NCBI GenBank assembly: GCA_014359885.1
Contig: JACIYN010000042.1
Coordinates: forward strand, 1 to 64,000
Direction: 5' to 3'
Origin: Desulfacinum sp.
GTDB taxonomy: Bacteria > Desulfobacterota > Syntrophobacteria > Syntrophobacterales > DSM-9756
DNA: 64,000 nt
In this document: positions 34,325 through 42,507 of the stretch, in pieces
Layout of the letters: each line of letters opens with the position of its first letter
Position numbering within the stretch: the first letter of the stretch is position 1
Made by a program: the position numbers and the translations under genes
Notes under the pieces: generated by a model
The model's database searches: none
What the model saw: the letters and a program-made list of their open reading frames with translations, nothing else
What the model was told of the DNA's origin: nothing

Positions 34325-37300
34325 ATGCGAGCCTTATATCTACACGGTTCGATGTTTCACCATCGCACCTGGGAGCGTGCCGCCGGAAGACTGGCGGAAA
34401 ATGGTGTGGAGCTTCGGTTTGCGCATCAATCCGCGGCCTCCGGGGCGCTGGAAGGGGCCGAGGCGCAGGGGTTGGATCTTCTCATCGTTGAGGCGGAGGC
34501 AGGGTTGCCGGGTTGCGAGCGGGTCCTCACCCAGGGCCGGCGGATAGCCCATCGGCTGGGATTGGCGGCCGAAATGCCTTCCGATTTCACCACCTTTGCC
34601 CCGGAAACGGTCGTCCGATTTAAAGAGTATGTGAGCAGGGCATCCTGCAACAATTTCGTAAACGGCATCTTGTACCTTGTCCATCAGGCTGGCGGGCGGT
34701 GTGCCTTCGCTCCTCCTGAGGAGGTTGAAACCACGGGCATCTATCATCCCCGAGCAGCACCTCATGTGTTTTCCACATGGGCCGATTATGCGGCGTGGAC
34801 GTCCTCGAAAGACCGCTACGGGCACACGGCTCTCATCGGCATCCTTTTTCATTACACCCAGTTCGTGGAGGAGAATACCGCCGATGTGGATGCGGTGATC
34901 ACCGCTTTGGAGAACCACGGCATGATGCCCGTGGGCGTCTTTTTCGACGGCGTGGAAGGGTCTGACGGCCACCGGGAACCGCCGTGGCTGGATTTATTCA
35001 AAGCGGCGGGTGTGGATGTGATACTCAATTGGATGGCCGGGCGGCTGGTCAAGAATGCCGACCGGCTGCATCTGCTGGAAGGCCTGGATGTACCCATCAT
35101 CCAATTGCTGCGCGCCCACAGCCAAAGCCCTGACCAGTGGCGGGCCGATCCCCAAGGTTTACCGGCCGTGACCGCCGTCTACTCCCTGGCCCAGCCGGAG
35201 ACCAACGGGGTGATCACGCCGATTCCGGTGGCCGGAAGCCGCCAGGACCCGCTACAGCCGGCGGGCATTGGGTACCGTCCCTTTCTGCCGGTGAGTGAGC
35301 GTATCGACACCCTTTGTCGAAGGGTCAAACGATGGGTGACTCTGGGCCGGACAGCCAACCGTGACAAACGCATCACCTTCGTGCTGCACAACAACCCGTG
35401 CAAGGGAATGGAAGCCACCGTGGGCCTGGCCGCGGGCCTGGACACCTTCGAAAGCCTGGCCCGGGTGCTGCGACAGATGAAAAAGGCCGGCTACGATGTG
35501 GGCACGGCGCCCCAGAGGGGCAGCGACATCCTCGATGCCATCATGTGCCGCAAGGCCGTCTCGGAATTCCGCTGGACCACGGTGGATGAGATCGTCCGCA
35601 AGGGCGGCGCCCTGTACCTGATGGACGAGGCCGAGTACCTCCCCTGGTTCGAATCCCTTCCGGAATCGGCCCGGACCAAGGTTCTGAACGATTGGGGTCC
35701 CTTTCCGGGCAAGGGAATGGCTTACCGCGACAACGGCAGGGATGTGCTGGTCATCACAGGCCTTCAGTACGGCAACATCCGCATCATGGCACAACCGAAG
35801 CGCGGCTGTTACGGCGCCAAATGCAACGGTGAGGTGTGCCGCATTCTGCACGATCCGGCCCTGGCCCCGCCCCACCATTGGCTGGCCACCTACAAGTATA
35901 TCCAAGACCATTCGGACGCCGTGGTGCATTTCGGCACTGAAGGGGCCCTGGAATATTTGCCCGGCAAGCAGATCGGGCTGTCGGATGCCTGCTTTCCCGA
36001 AATCTCCATCGGCGACCTGCCCAACTTATACGTCTTTGTTTTGGATGCCACCGGTGAAGGTATGACCGCCAAGCGCCGGGGCCAGGCGGTGCTGGTGGAT
36101 CATCTGAGCCCGGTATACCGTCCCGCACCCCTGGACGATGTGGCCCAACAGCTGGAAGCGTTGCTGGACCAGTACTACAAGGCCGAATCCATGGGCGAAA
36201 GCGCGCGTCTGGCCGCCATCGGCGAGGAAATGGCTCCCTTTCTGGTGCGATGCGGTCTGGTGGAAAAAGCGCCGGACAACAGCTCTTTGTCTGAAGCGGT
36301 GGGGTTGGCCCGCCGCCGCCTTCAGAAAATCAGGCAAAGCTTGATGCCCGAGGGGCTGCATCTCCTGGGCACGGCGCCGGACACCGCGGCCACGGCCAAG
36401 ATTCTGGCGACCATCTTACGAACGCCGCCGCCCGACCTGCCCGACCTTGCGACCCTCTGCACCTGGTTCGGAAACACCGCGGCCGATGCTTACGAAGGGG
36501 CGGCGGCTCTGATCGAAGGAATCCTCCGGGGCGACACATCCAACGTCCCAAAGGAGCACCGAAGATCATTGGTTCCTTATTGTAAAGCTGTCGGCGAACG
36601 CCTGGCCCACTGCGCCGGAGAAATCGACCGGCTGCTCCAGGGGCTGGACGGCGGGTTTATCTCTCCCGGTCTGAGCGGCGCGCTCAGCCGGGGCAACCTT
36701 GAGGTGTTGCCCACAGGGCGCAATTTTTACGCCACCGATGTAACCACCCTTCCCACCCGCACCGCTTGGAAGATCGGACGCAGGATGGCCGACCAGCTGC
36801 TGCTCAAGTATTGGGGGGAGGAGAAACGCTTTCCCGAAAGCGTGGGAATCAGCATCTGGAGTTCCGACGCCTTCAAGTCCGACGGCGAGCTGCTGTGCCA
36901 GATCCTGGCCCTCATGGGCGCCCGGCCGGTGTGGGACGGCCAGGGCCGGGTGCGCGACGTCCAGGCCATGGACTTGGCCGAGCTAACCCTGACGCTGCCG
37001 GACGGCTCGCGCCAAGCGCGCCCCAGGGTGGACGTCGTCATACAAACCTCCTCCATCATGCGCGACCTGGTGCCCAACTTCTGCGAACTGATGGACCGCG
37101 CCGTGGTGCTGCTCAGCGGCCTGGATGAACCGGAAGAGTGCAATCATATCCTTAAACACGCCCGGGAAGAGATGGCCCGGCTGCGGCGGGAGACCCGGGA
37201 GACCCTCTCCGAGGCCCGGATCCGGCGCATGGCCACGCTGCGGGTCTTCTCTTCCGCGCCGGGCACCTACGGCCTGGGGGTCGGCCTGGCCCTGGACGCC

Positions 37301-38071
37301 TCGGCCTGGCAGGATCGAAAGGATCTGGCCGAAGTCTACATCAACTGGGGCGGTCATGCCTACACGGCGGACGCCGGCCATCAGGCCGTGCGCTACGGCC
37401 TGAAGGCCCAGCAGAGCCTGGCGGATCAACTGGCCCGGGTGGAGGTCACTTTCATGAAGCAGGCCTCGGCCGAGTACGATGTCCTGGATTGCGGCTGCTA
37501 TGCCGTCAGCCAGGGAGGGATGGCTGCGGCCGCCGCGGCGGTGGGCGGCCGACAGCCCAAACTCTACTGGGCGGACAGCTCCCCATCGCCTGGAGCGGAA
37601 ATCGGCGACCTGGCCGAGGCCATCCAGGCCAGCGCCCGGGCCAAACTGCTCAACCCGGCCTGGATTAAACATATGCGCCGCCACGGCCACCAGGGCGCCC
37701 AGGCCGCGTCGAGCCGGGTCAACACCCTGTTCAAATGGAGTGCTACCAGCGGCCAGGTGCCCAAAGGGCTCTTCGACGCCGTTGTGCGCACCTACATCCT
37801 GGACGAGGAGAACCGTGCGTGGCTGCGCAAAGAAAATCCCCATGCCCTGGAGGAAATCACCCGACGCCTGCTGGAGGCCGCCTCGCGCGAGCTGTGGGAT
37901 GCGGACGCCGACCTGCTGGCGGCGGTGCAATCGGCCGCCCTGGAGATCGAAGGCGACATGGAAGAGACCATGGGCGAAGTACAGGAGGAGTTCCAGGGCG
38001 GTAAGGTGGACGTGCTGACGGCGCGGGATGTGGAAAAGTGGAAGATGGAGTGGAAGATCGGTGACCGGTGA
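34325..38071 (+). CDS. cobN: CobN/ChlH-type metal-chelatase large subunit 2, variant active motif
   Basis: Cytoplasmic large subunit of a CobN-type chelatase, 1248 residues, no signal peptide. Family blocks are intact: RGCYGAKCNGEVCRILHDPA near 500, GEGMTAKRR near 578, LSRGNLEVLPTGRNF near 788, and the C-terminal tail GGKVDVLTARDVEKWK. The central motif reads HFGTEGALEYLPGKQIGLS: the first His is residue 535, but the second conserved His is replaced by Glu539, and the following Trp by Tyr. Copies 1 and 3 keep both histidines. AAGGGATACTC precedes the ATG. Its stop overlaps a GTG of the cobO frame. The change may alter the metal or direction of the reaction, or mark a non-catalytic carrier. 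Confidence 0.9.
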   Translation: MRALYLHGSMFHHRTWERAAGRLAENGVELRFAHQSAASGALEGAEAQGLDLLIVEAEAGLPGCERVLTQGRRIAHRLGLAAEMPSDFTTFAPETVVRFKEYVSRASCNNFVNGILYLVHQAGGRCAFAPPEEVETTGIYHPRAAPHVFSTWADYAAWTSSKDRYGHTALIGILFHYTQFVEENTADVDAVITALENHGMMPVGVFFDGVEGSDGHREPPWLDLFKAAGVDVILNWMAGRLVKNADRLHLLEGLDVPIIQLLRAHSQSPDQWRADPQGLPAVTAVYSLAQPETNGVITPIPVAGSRQDPLQPAGIGYRPFLPVSERIDTLCRRVKRWVTLGRTANRDKRITFVLHNNPCKGMEATVGLAAGLDTFESLARVLRQMKKAGYDVGTAPQRGSDILDAIMCRKAVSEFRWTTVDEIVRKGGALYLMDEAEYLPWFESLPESARTKVLNDWGPFPGKGMAYRDNGRDVLVITGLQYGNIRIMAQPKRGCYGAKCNGEVCRILHDPALAPPHHWLATYKYIQDHSDAVVHFGTEGALEYLPGKQIGLSDACFPEISIGDLPNLYVFVLDATGEGMTAKRRGQAVLVDHLSPVYRPAPLDDVAQQLEALLDQYYKAESMGESARLAAIGEEMAPFLVRCGLVEKAPDNSSLSEAVGLARRRLQKIRQSLMPEGLHLLGTAPDTAATAKILATILRTPPPDLPDLATLCTWFGNTAADAYEGAAALIEGILRGDTSNVPKEHRRSLVPYCKAVGERLAHCAGEIDRLLQGLDGGFISPGLSGALSRGNLEVLPTGRNFYATDVTTLPTRTAWKIGRRMADQLLLKYWGEEKRFPESVGISIWSSDAFKSDGELLCQILALMGARPVWDGQGRVRDVQAMDLAELTLTLPDGSRQARPRVDVVIQTSSIMRDLVPNFCELMDRAVVLLSGLDEPEECNHILKHAREEMARLRRETRETLSEARIRRMATLRVFSSAPGTYGLGVGLALDASAWQDRKDLAEVYINWGGHAYTADAGHQAVRYGLKAQQSLADQLARVEVTFMKQASAEYDVLDCGCYAVSQGGMAAAAAAVGGRQPKLYWADSSPSPGAEIGDLAEAIQASARAKLLNPAWIKHMRRHGHQGAQAASSRVNTLFKWSATSGQVPKGLFDAVVRTYILDEENRAWLRKENPHALEEITRRLLEAASRELWDADADLLAAVQSAALEIEGDMEETMGEVQEEFQGGKVDVLTARDVEKWKMEWKIGDR

Positions 38072-38151
38072 TCAAAGGCCGGCCACCGTTGATCGCAGAT
38101 ACCCTGGAGCGCGGCGAAGCCCGACATGGGAACAAAAGGAGCAAAACCAAA

Positions 38152-38688
38152 TTGAACGAACCCAAAACAAAAAAAGGGCTGTTGATCGTCAACACCGGCG
38201 ACGGCAAGGGCAAGACCACCGCGGCCCTGGGAATGGCCCTGCGGGCCGCAGGGCACGGCCTTAGGGTCTGTTTTATTCAGTTCATCAAGGGCAGCTGGAA
38301 ATATGGGGAACTGGAAGCGGTCAAGCGTTTTGAGGACCTCATCGATTTTCACGTCATGGGCAAGGGGTTCACCTGGAAGTCGGAAAACCTGGAAAAGGAC
38401 ATTGCCGCGGCCCGCGCCGCCTGGGCGTTCGCCCGGAAAGCCGTGAACAGCCACCGCTACGACGTGGTGGTGCTGGACGAGTTCACCTATCTGTTGACTT
38501 ACCGCATGCTGGACCTCGAACCGGTGCTGGCCTTTCTGGCCAACCGAGTCAATGGCGTGCATGTGGTGATCACCGGCCGGGGCGCGCCGCAGGCTCTGCT
38601 GGACGCCGCCGACCTGGTGACCGAGATGCGTGCCGTTAGACACCCCTATCAATGCGGCATCAAGGCCCAGAAGGGGGTCGAGTTTTGA
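38152..38688 (+). CDS. cobO: Corrinoid adenosyltransferase, CobO/BtuR type
   Basis: Transfers the 5'-deoxyadenosyl group of ATP to reduced corrinoid cobalt to make the coenzyme form. It has 178 residues. The P-loop NTGDGKGKTTAALGMAL near residue 14, the DVVVLDEFTYLL block near 108 and the C-terminal HPYQCGIKAQKGVEF are diagnostic for the CobA/CobO/BtuR family. I choose the TTG at 38152 because AAAAGGAGC lies upstream at the right distance and the product then matches family length; an upstream GTG at 38068, overlapping the CobN-2 stop, would add 28 unrelated residues. With CbiZ it forms a corrinoid salvage set. Confidence 0.92.
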   Translation: MNEPKTKKGLLIVNTGDGKGKTTAALGMALRAAGHGLRVCFIQFIKGSWKYGELEAVKRFEDLIDFHVMGKGFTWKSENLEKDIAAARAAWAFARKAVNSHRYDVVVLDEFTYLLTYRMLDLEPVLAFLANRVNGVHVVITGRGAPQALLDAADLVTEMRAVRHPYQCGIKAQKGVEF

Positions 38689-38698
38689 AGATTGGGCA

Positions 38699-39760
38699 AT
38701 GGCGAGACATCAGATGAATATCCGGTACCTCATCCTGGCTTTGACCACGCGCTGCAACCTGCGTTGCCGGTATTGCTACCATGGAGATGCTTTGGCTCGG
38801 GAAGACATGCCCCCGGAGGTGATCCGGCGAGCCGTCGGTCTGGCGGTCTCGGGCGGCTCACCCTTTCACCTTCAGCTCACCGGGGGCGAGCCGACCCTGG
38901 TACCGGAACTCGTGGAAGTTTCGGCCGATCTGGGGCGCTCCACCGGACGGTGCCTCCGTATCGGCCTTCAGACCAACGGCACGGGTCTGACTCCGCAGAT
39001 GATCGAGATCATCAAGCGCTACAACCTTCAAGTAGGGGTAAGCCTGGACGGGCCGCCGGCCGTCCACCAGGCCGCGCGAGGCCTGGCGGCCGAGACCTTG
39101 AGGGGCCTGCAGTCGCTGGAGACGGCTCGGATCCCCTTTGGCGTGACCACGGTGGTCAGCCGAATCAACGCGGGCCAACTGGACAAACTGGTCCTGGTCC
39201 TGTCCGGCTTTTCCATGGCGCGCGGAATCGGCCTGGATTTGCTGGTCCGCAAAGGTCGGGCTCAGGACGGCAAAGGAGCGGATTCGGTCGACCGTTGGAC
39301 GCTGGAGAAGGCCCTGCGGCGCATGGGCGCGACCCTGGAGGCCGTCAACGCCCACCGCAGCGTCCCCATTCGGTGGCGCGAATGGGACCTGCTTTTTGCC
39401 TCCGGTCATCGACCGGGAAACCGGTGGGCCTTTTGCCACGCCGCCCTGGGCCGAAGCCTGGCGGTGACACCCGACGGGCGGCTCTTTCCCTGCACCCAGA
39501 CCCTTTACGATCCCCGCTTCGCCGCGGGCACGGTTTGGGCGCCGCAAGGGCAGGCCCTGTCCGGTTTGGCAACATGTCGGCCTCGGCCGGAGGTCTGCGC
39601 CGCGTGTGAAATCCATGCCGTCTGTCCGGGGGAATGCCCCAGCCGGTTGCACTACAACCGCAACGGCGATCCGTTTCTTGTCTGTCACTTGTATCGAACG
39701 CTTTATCGGATGGGCCGTGAGCGCCCGAATGGTCCGGAGGAAAGAGGGTCCCTGCCATGA
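38699..39760 (+). CDS. Radical SAM protein with SPASM-like C-terminus
   Basis: Radical S-adenosylmethionine enzyme of unknown substrate, 353 residues. The 4Fe-4S motif CNLRCRYC is at about residues 19-26, followed by the GGEP-type motif LQLTGGEPTL near 61. The C-terminus has clustered cysteines (PEVCAACEIHAVCPGECPSR and the later LVCHLYR) like SPASM/auxiliary-cluster proteins that modify peptides or tetrapyrroles such as haem d1. The ATG at 38699 is used; the one at 38714 is equally possible. The stop overlaps the cbiK start by 4 bp, which ties it to tetrapyrrole chemistry. It might modify a corrin or porphyrin side chain or help open the macrocycle; that is conjecture. Confidence 0.82.
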   Translation: MARHQMNIRYLILALTTRCNLRCRYCYHGDALAREDMPPEVIRRAVGLAVSGGSPFHLQLTGGEPTLVPELVEVSADLGRSTGRCLRIGLQTNGTGLTPQMIEIIKRYNLQVGVSLDGPPAVHQAARGLAAETLRGLQSLETARIPFGVTTVVSRINAGQLDKLVLVLSGFSMARGIGLDLLVRKGRAQDGKGADSVDRWTLEKALRRMGATLEAVNAHRSVPIRWREWDLLFASGHRPGNRWAFCHAALGRSLAVTPDGRLFPCTQTLYDPRFAAGTVWAPQGQALSGLATCRPRPEVCAACEIHAVCPGECPSRLHYNRNGDPFLVCHLYRTLYRMGRERPNGPEERGSLP

Positions 39761-40566
39761 AGACTCCCATCATTGTCGCCGCATTCGGCACCACGAGTAG
39801 ATCCCGCGCAGTGTACGAAACGGTCCACGTCCACTTGAAGCGCCGCTTTGCCGGTCATCCCATCCAGTGGGCTTTTACCTCGCGCTTCGTTCGGGCCCGA
39901 CTCCAAGGGGCCGATCTTCCTTCGCCGGGCGAGGCGGTGCGTCGATTGGCCGACCAGGGCCACCGGTGGGCGGTGGTCCAGTCCTTTCACATGATCTGCG
40001 GCCACGAATTCCACCGCCTGGTCCAGGAAGTCCAACACCCCGCCTGCCGCGTCAGTATGGGGCATTCGCTCCTTTGCCGCCCCGAAGACCACCGAGCGGT
40101 GGCCGAAGCCTTGGCACCGGTTTTCGCCCTGGATGAGTCGGAAGCCGTGGTCCTGGTGGGGCATGGAACGGATCACTGCTCATGGTCCGCCTATCCCGCT
40201 TTCGGCTTCCGCCTCCGGGAGATGTACGGTCCCAGGGCTTTTGTGGGAGTGATCGAAGGGGGGTGGCCGGATCGGGAGGCCCTCGTAGGCCGAATCGTGG
40301 AGTCGGGCTTTCGCCGGGCGCGGTTGGTCCCCTTCCTGCTGGTGGCCGGTGTTCACTTCCGCGAGGATCTGGCCGGTTCGGAGGATTCCTGGAAGACGGT
40401 CCTGGAGGCCCGCGGGGTTCGGGTGGCACTGGAAACGGAAGCCCTGGGATCCCGGCCGTCCATCCTGGACATTTTTGCGCAACATATGGGCCAAGCCCTG
40501 GAAGCCATCCCTGATACCGAAACACGGCAAAGCCTCAGCCACCCGGGAAGGGTCCAAGTCCCATGA
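39757..40566 (+). CDS. cbiK: Anaerobic sirohydrochlorin cobaltochelatase, CbiK type
   Basis: Inserts cobalt into sirohydrochlorin without ATP in the anaerobic B12 pathway. The 269 residues show the chelatase fold: start IIVAAFGTTSRSR, the first catalytic-region His block VVLVGHGTDHCSWSAYPAF near residue 130, and LVPFLLVAGVHFREDLAG followed by SEDSWK near 192-212, the CbiK counterpart of VAGDHANNDMAG with SWK. There is no signal peptide, so it is not the periplasmic CbiK form of Desulfovibrio. No other corrin-ring synthesis gene is in the window, so its substrate here may be different, for example a salvaged metal-free tetrapyrrole. It overlaps both neighbours by 4 bp. Confidence 0.88.
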   Translation: MKTPIIVAAFGTTSRSRAVYETVHVHLKRRFAGHPIQWAFTSRFVRARLQGADLPSPGEAVRRLADQGHRWAVVQSFHMICGHEFHRLVQEVQHPACRVSMGHSLLCRPEDHRAVAEALAPVFALDESEAVVLVGHGTDHCSWSAYPAFGFRLREMYGPRAFVGVIEGGWPDREALVGRIVESGFRRARLVPFLLVAGVHFREDLAGSEDSWKTVLEARGVRVALETEALGSRPSILDIFAQHMGQALEAIPDTETRQSLSHPGRVQVP

Positions 40567-42173
40567 AGACATTGAAACTGGCCCTGATTCATCTGGACAT
40601 CCGCCATGGGCAGGCGGATCGAAATCGGGCGGCCCTGTTGACCCTGATACGGCGAAGCACCCAACAGGGCGCCCGGCTGATCGTCGCTCCGGAACTGTCC
40701 CTTTCCGGCTATTCCTTCGACAGCCGTGCGGCCATCGCCCCCCTGGTGGAAACCGAAGACGGCCCCACCCTCGCCGCCGTTCGGGATCTGGCCCGTCAAT
40801 CGGGCAGTTACGTGTGTGTCGGCCTGGCCCTGAAAGATCCCGCAACCGGCGTCTTCACCAACAGTGCCGTGGTGGCGGACCCATCCGGGGAGATCGTGTG
40901 CCGTTACGACAAGATCAATGCGGAGAGCGGGTGGGCTTGCCCTGGAAACCCCGGGCGGAACAACACCTTCGAGACCCCCTGGGGCCGGGTGGGCGTCTTG
41001 ATTTGCTCCGATTCCTACCATGCGTTGATGCCACGCGTGACCGCCCTGCGGGGCGCCGACCTGTTGCTGGTGCCGGCCAACTGGCCGCCTTCCGGCCTGG
41101 ATCCCCGGAAACTGTGGCGGGTCCGAGCCCTGGAGAACGGAATCCGTTTGGCGGCCTGCAACCGAACGGGACGGGACAGAAAGATGGATTGCCGCGCGGC
41201 GGTATCGTGTTTCTGCGATCCCGCCGGAAACCTCTTGTTTGAGGGCAGCCATGCCACTTCCCGGATCTTTCTTGTGGACGTTCCGCTCGACGTTCGGGGC
41301 CGGTTGGATTCAACCCTGCGCCGACGCGCCATGTCCCGGCGACAACCCCGGTACTACCACGACTGTTATCTCAATTTGCGGCCCATTCGGGATCTCACCG
41401 CATTTCTTTTTCTTCCCCAGCCGGGAAGTCTCCACGTCAGCTGCGTCGTTCCGGCCCGCCACGAAAGCCCCGGGGAGGCGTTGCGGCGATCCATTGTGAA
41501 CGCCCCCTGCCAAGGCCCCCACATCTTCATCCTTTCCTCCCCTCCTCTTTCCCGCGTCGAGGCCGACCGAATCGCCCCCGTGCTGGGATGGAAACAGGCC
41601 GCCCTGGTAACTTGCTGGAAGAAGGATCCGGACCTTTCCGTTTACGGCTTCCTCAGCGGGGCCGGCGGATTCGTCTCCCGGCACATCCGGACGGGTGTCC
41701 ATGGAGGGGACGCCATTCCCCGCATGGATTTCGGACCGCTTCGCCTGCACGGGCTGCCCTTCGACGCCCTGGAACATCCCGAACCGGCCCTTTGCGCCGC
41801 CAAGCAAGGCTGCGATCTCATTGTAACGTGCCACGACAATCTCACCCCCAGGGATCGACGGCTGGGCGGGGCCCGAACCCTGGAAGGCGTGGCCGTGGCC
41901 GCCTGCAGCCCCGTCAACGCCGGCATCTGGGTGCCTCCCGAAGGCCACGGGCAGTGGGAGGAAACGTTCGCCGAAGCGGGAGAACCATGCCGGGCGGAAC
42001 TGGACACCCGCCGCATCCGGACCCGGTTTTTTCAGGACAACATCGACTTCCAGGTCCTTCTCGACGGCAATCCGCAGCCGCCGGAAGCGGGGCGACCTCG
42101 CGTTACATGTAAAGAACACGGAAAGGGTATCCGGGATTTCCCGCAGATAGGGGCCTTCCGTCGACACGGGTGA
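40563..42173 (+). CDS. Tandem nitrilase-family amidohydrolase
   Basis: Carbon-nitrogen hydrolase with two nitrilase-like halves, 536 residues against about 270 for a single domain. The first half keeps the full triad: Glu44 (APELSLSGY), Lys117 (RYDKINAESG) and Cys148 (GVLICSDSY). The second half, from about residue 285, follows the same fold pattern (IPRMDFGPLRLHGLPFDALE, GCDLIVTCHDN) but has no matching Glu, Lys or Cys and is probably non-catalytic. It overlaps cbiK by 4 bp and ends the riboswitch-led gene run. Hydrolysis or transfer at the amide side chains of corrins is a reasonable guess, as is a glutamine-type ammonia supply; neither is shown. Confidence 0.78.
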   Translation: MKTLKLALIHLDIRHGQADRNRAALLTLIRRSTQQGARLIVAPELSLSGYSFDSRAAIAPLVETEDGPTLAAVRDLARQSGSYVCVGLALKDPATGVFTNSAVVADPSGEIVCRYDKINAESGWACPGNPGRNNTFETPWGRVGVLICSDSYHALMPRVTALRGADLLLVPANWPPSGLDPRKLWRVRALENGIRLAACNRTGRDRKMDCRAAVSCFCDPAGNLLFEGSHATSRIFLVDVPLDVRGRLDSTLRRRAMSRRQPRYYHDCYLNLRPIRDLTAFLFLPQPGSLHVSCVVPARHESPGEALRRSIVNAPCQGPHIFILSSPPLSRVEADRIAPVLGWKQAALVTCWKKDPDLSVYGFLSGAGGFVSRHIRTGVHGGDAIPRMDFGPLRLHGLPFDALEHPEPALCAAKQGCDLIVTCHDNLTPRDRRLGGARTLEGVAVAACSPVNAGIWVPPEGHGQWEETFAEAGEPCRAELDTRRIRTRFFQDNIDFQVLLDGNPQPPEAGRPRVTCKEHGKGIRDFPQIGAFRRHG

Positions 42174-42196
42174 CGAGCTCCATGAACGCAGGGATC

Positions 42197-42477
42197 ATCT
42201 CCCGGCCCGGGGGAGGACAATCTGTTTACTCCTTGACATCTTGAGCGTTCTGGGGCAAAAGATCCCGCAATGGGGCGGTACGATGCCCCCCGATACGTTC
42301 CGCAATCCATGGCGGAACGTCCCATGCCGGCACCGGTGGATGGTCGGCGCAATTTGATTAATCAAGGAAATTCAGGCCGCGAAGGCTGTTTCTCTTCTGG
42401 AGAGGAAACGCCGACGCGGCTTTTTTTTGTCGCGGGCGGGCGATTTGTGGAAAGGGGGCGATGTTTTTCGCCCGCGA
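42197..42477 (+). promoter_or_regulatory. Structured leader upstream of receptor 6, class unknown
   Basis: The 334-bp gap 42174-42507 has several inverted repeats in order: CTCCC/GGGAG (42199-42214), GGGGC/GCCCC (42273-42290), ACGTTCCGC/GCGGAACGT (42295-42320), the 12-bp palindrome TTGATTAATCAA (42354-42365), a GCCGCG/CGCGGC hairpin followed by eight T at 42421-42428 (a clear terminator), and TCGCGGGCG/CGCCCGCGA (42430-42477). A TTGACA at 42233 has no good -10 partner. There is no B12 box, so this is not a cobalamin riboswitch. The layout of stems, terminator and then a gene suggests attenuation or an unrecognised riboswitch. Confidence 0.5.
42380..42428 (+). terminator. Rho-independent terminator before receptor 6
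   Basis: GCCGCG and CGCGGC enclose a further GTTTCTC/GAG..GAAAC hairpin and are followed by eight T. It ends either the nitrilase transcript or a regulatory leader of receptor 6. Confidence 0.7.
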
Positions 42478-42507
42478 GCGTGGACCACATTCCATGGGGG
42501 ACAGGGA

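Noticed and set aside
39757..40566. Periplasmic CbiK as described in Desulfovibrio
   Set aside because: The protein starts directly with the chelatase fold and has no signal peptide.
42354..42365. TTGATTAATCAA as an FNR-type site
   Set aside because: An FNR box needs four bases between the TTGAT and ATCAA halves; here there are two. It is kept only as an unexplained palindrome.
42174..42507. Cobalamin riboswitch before receptor 6
   Set aside because: The B12 box and the CCCGCCGCTGTGA and GCCACTG blocks that mark the three true copies are absent.
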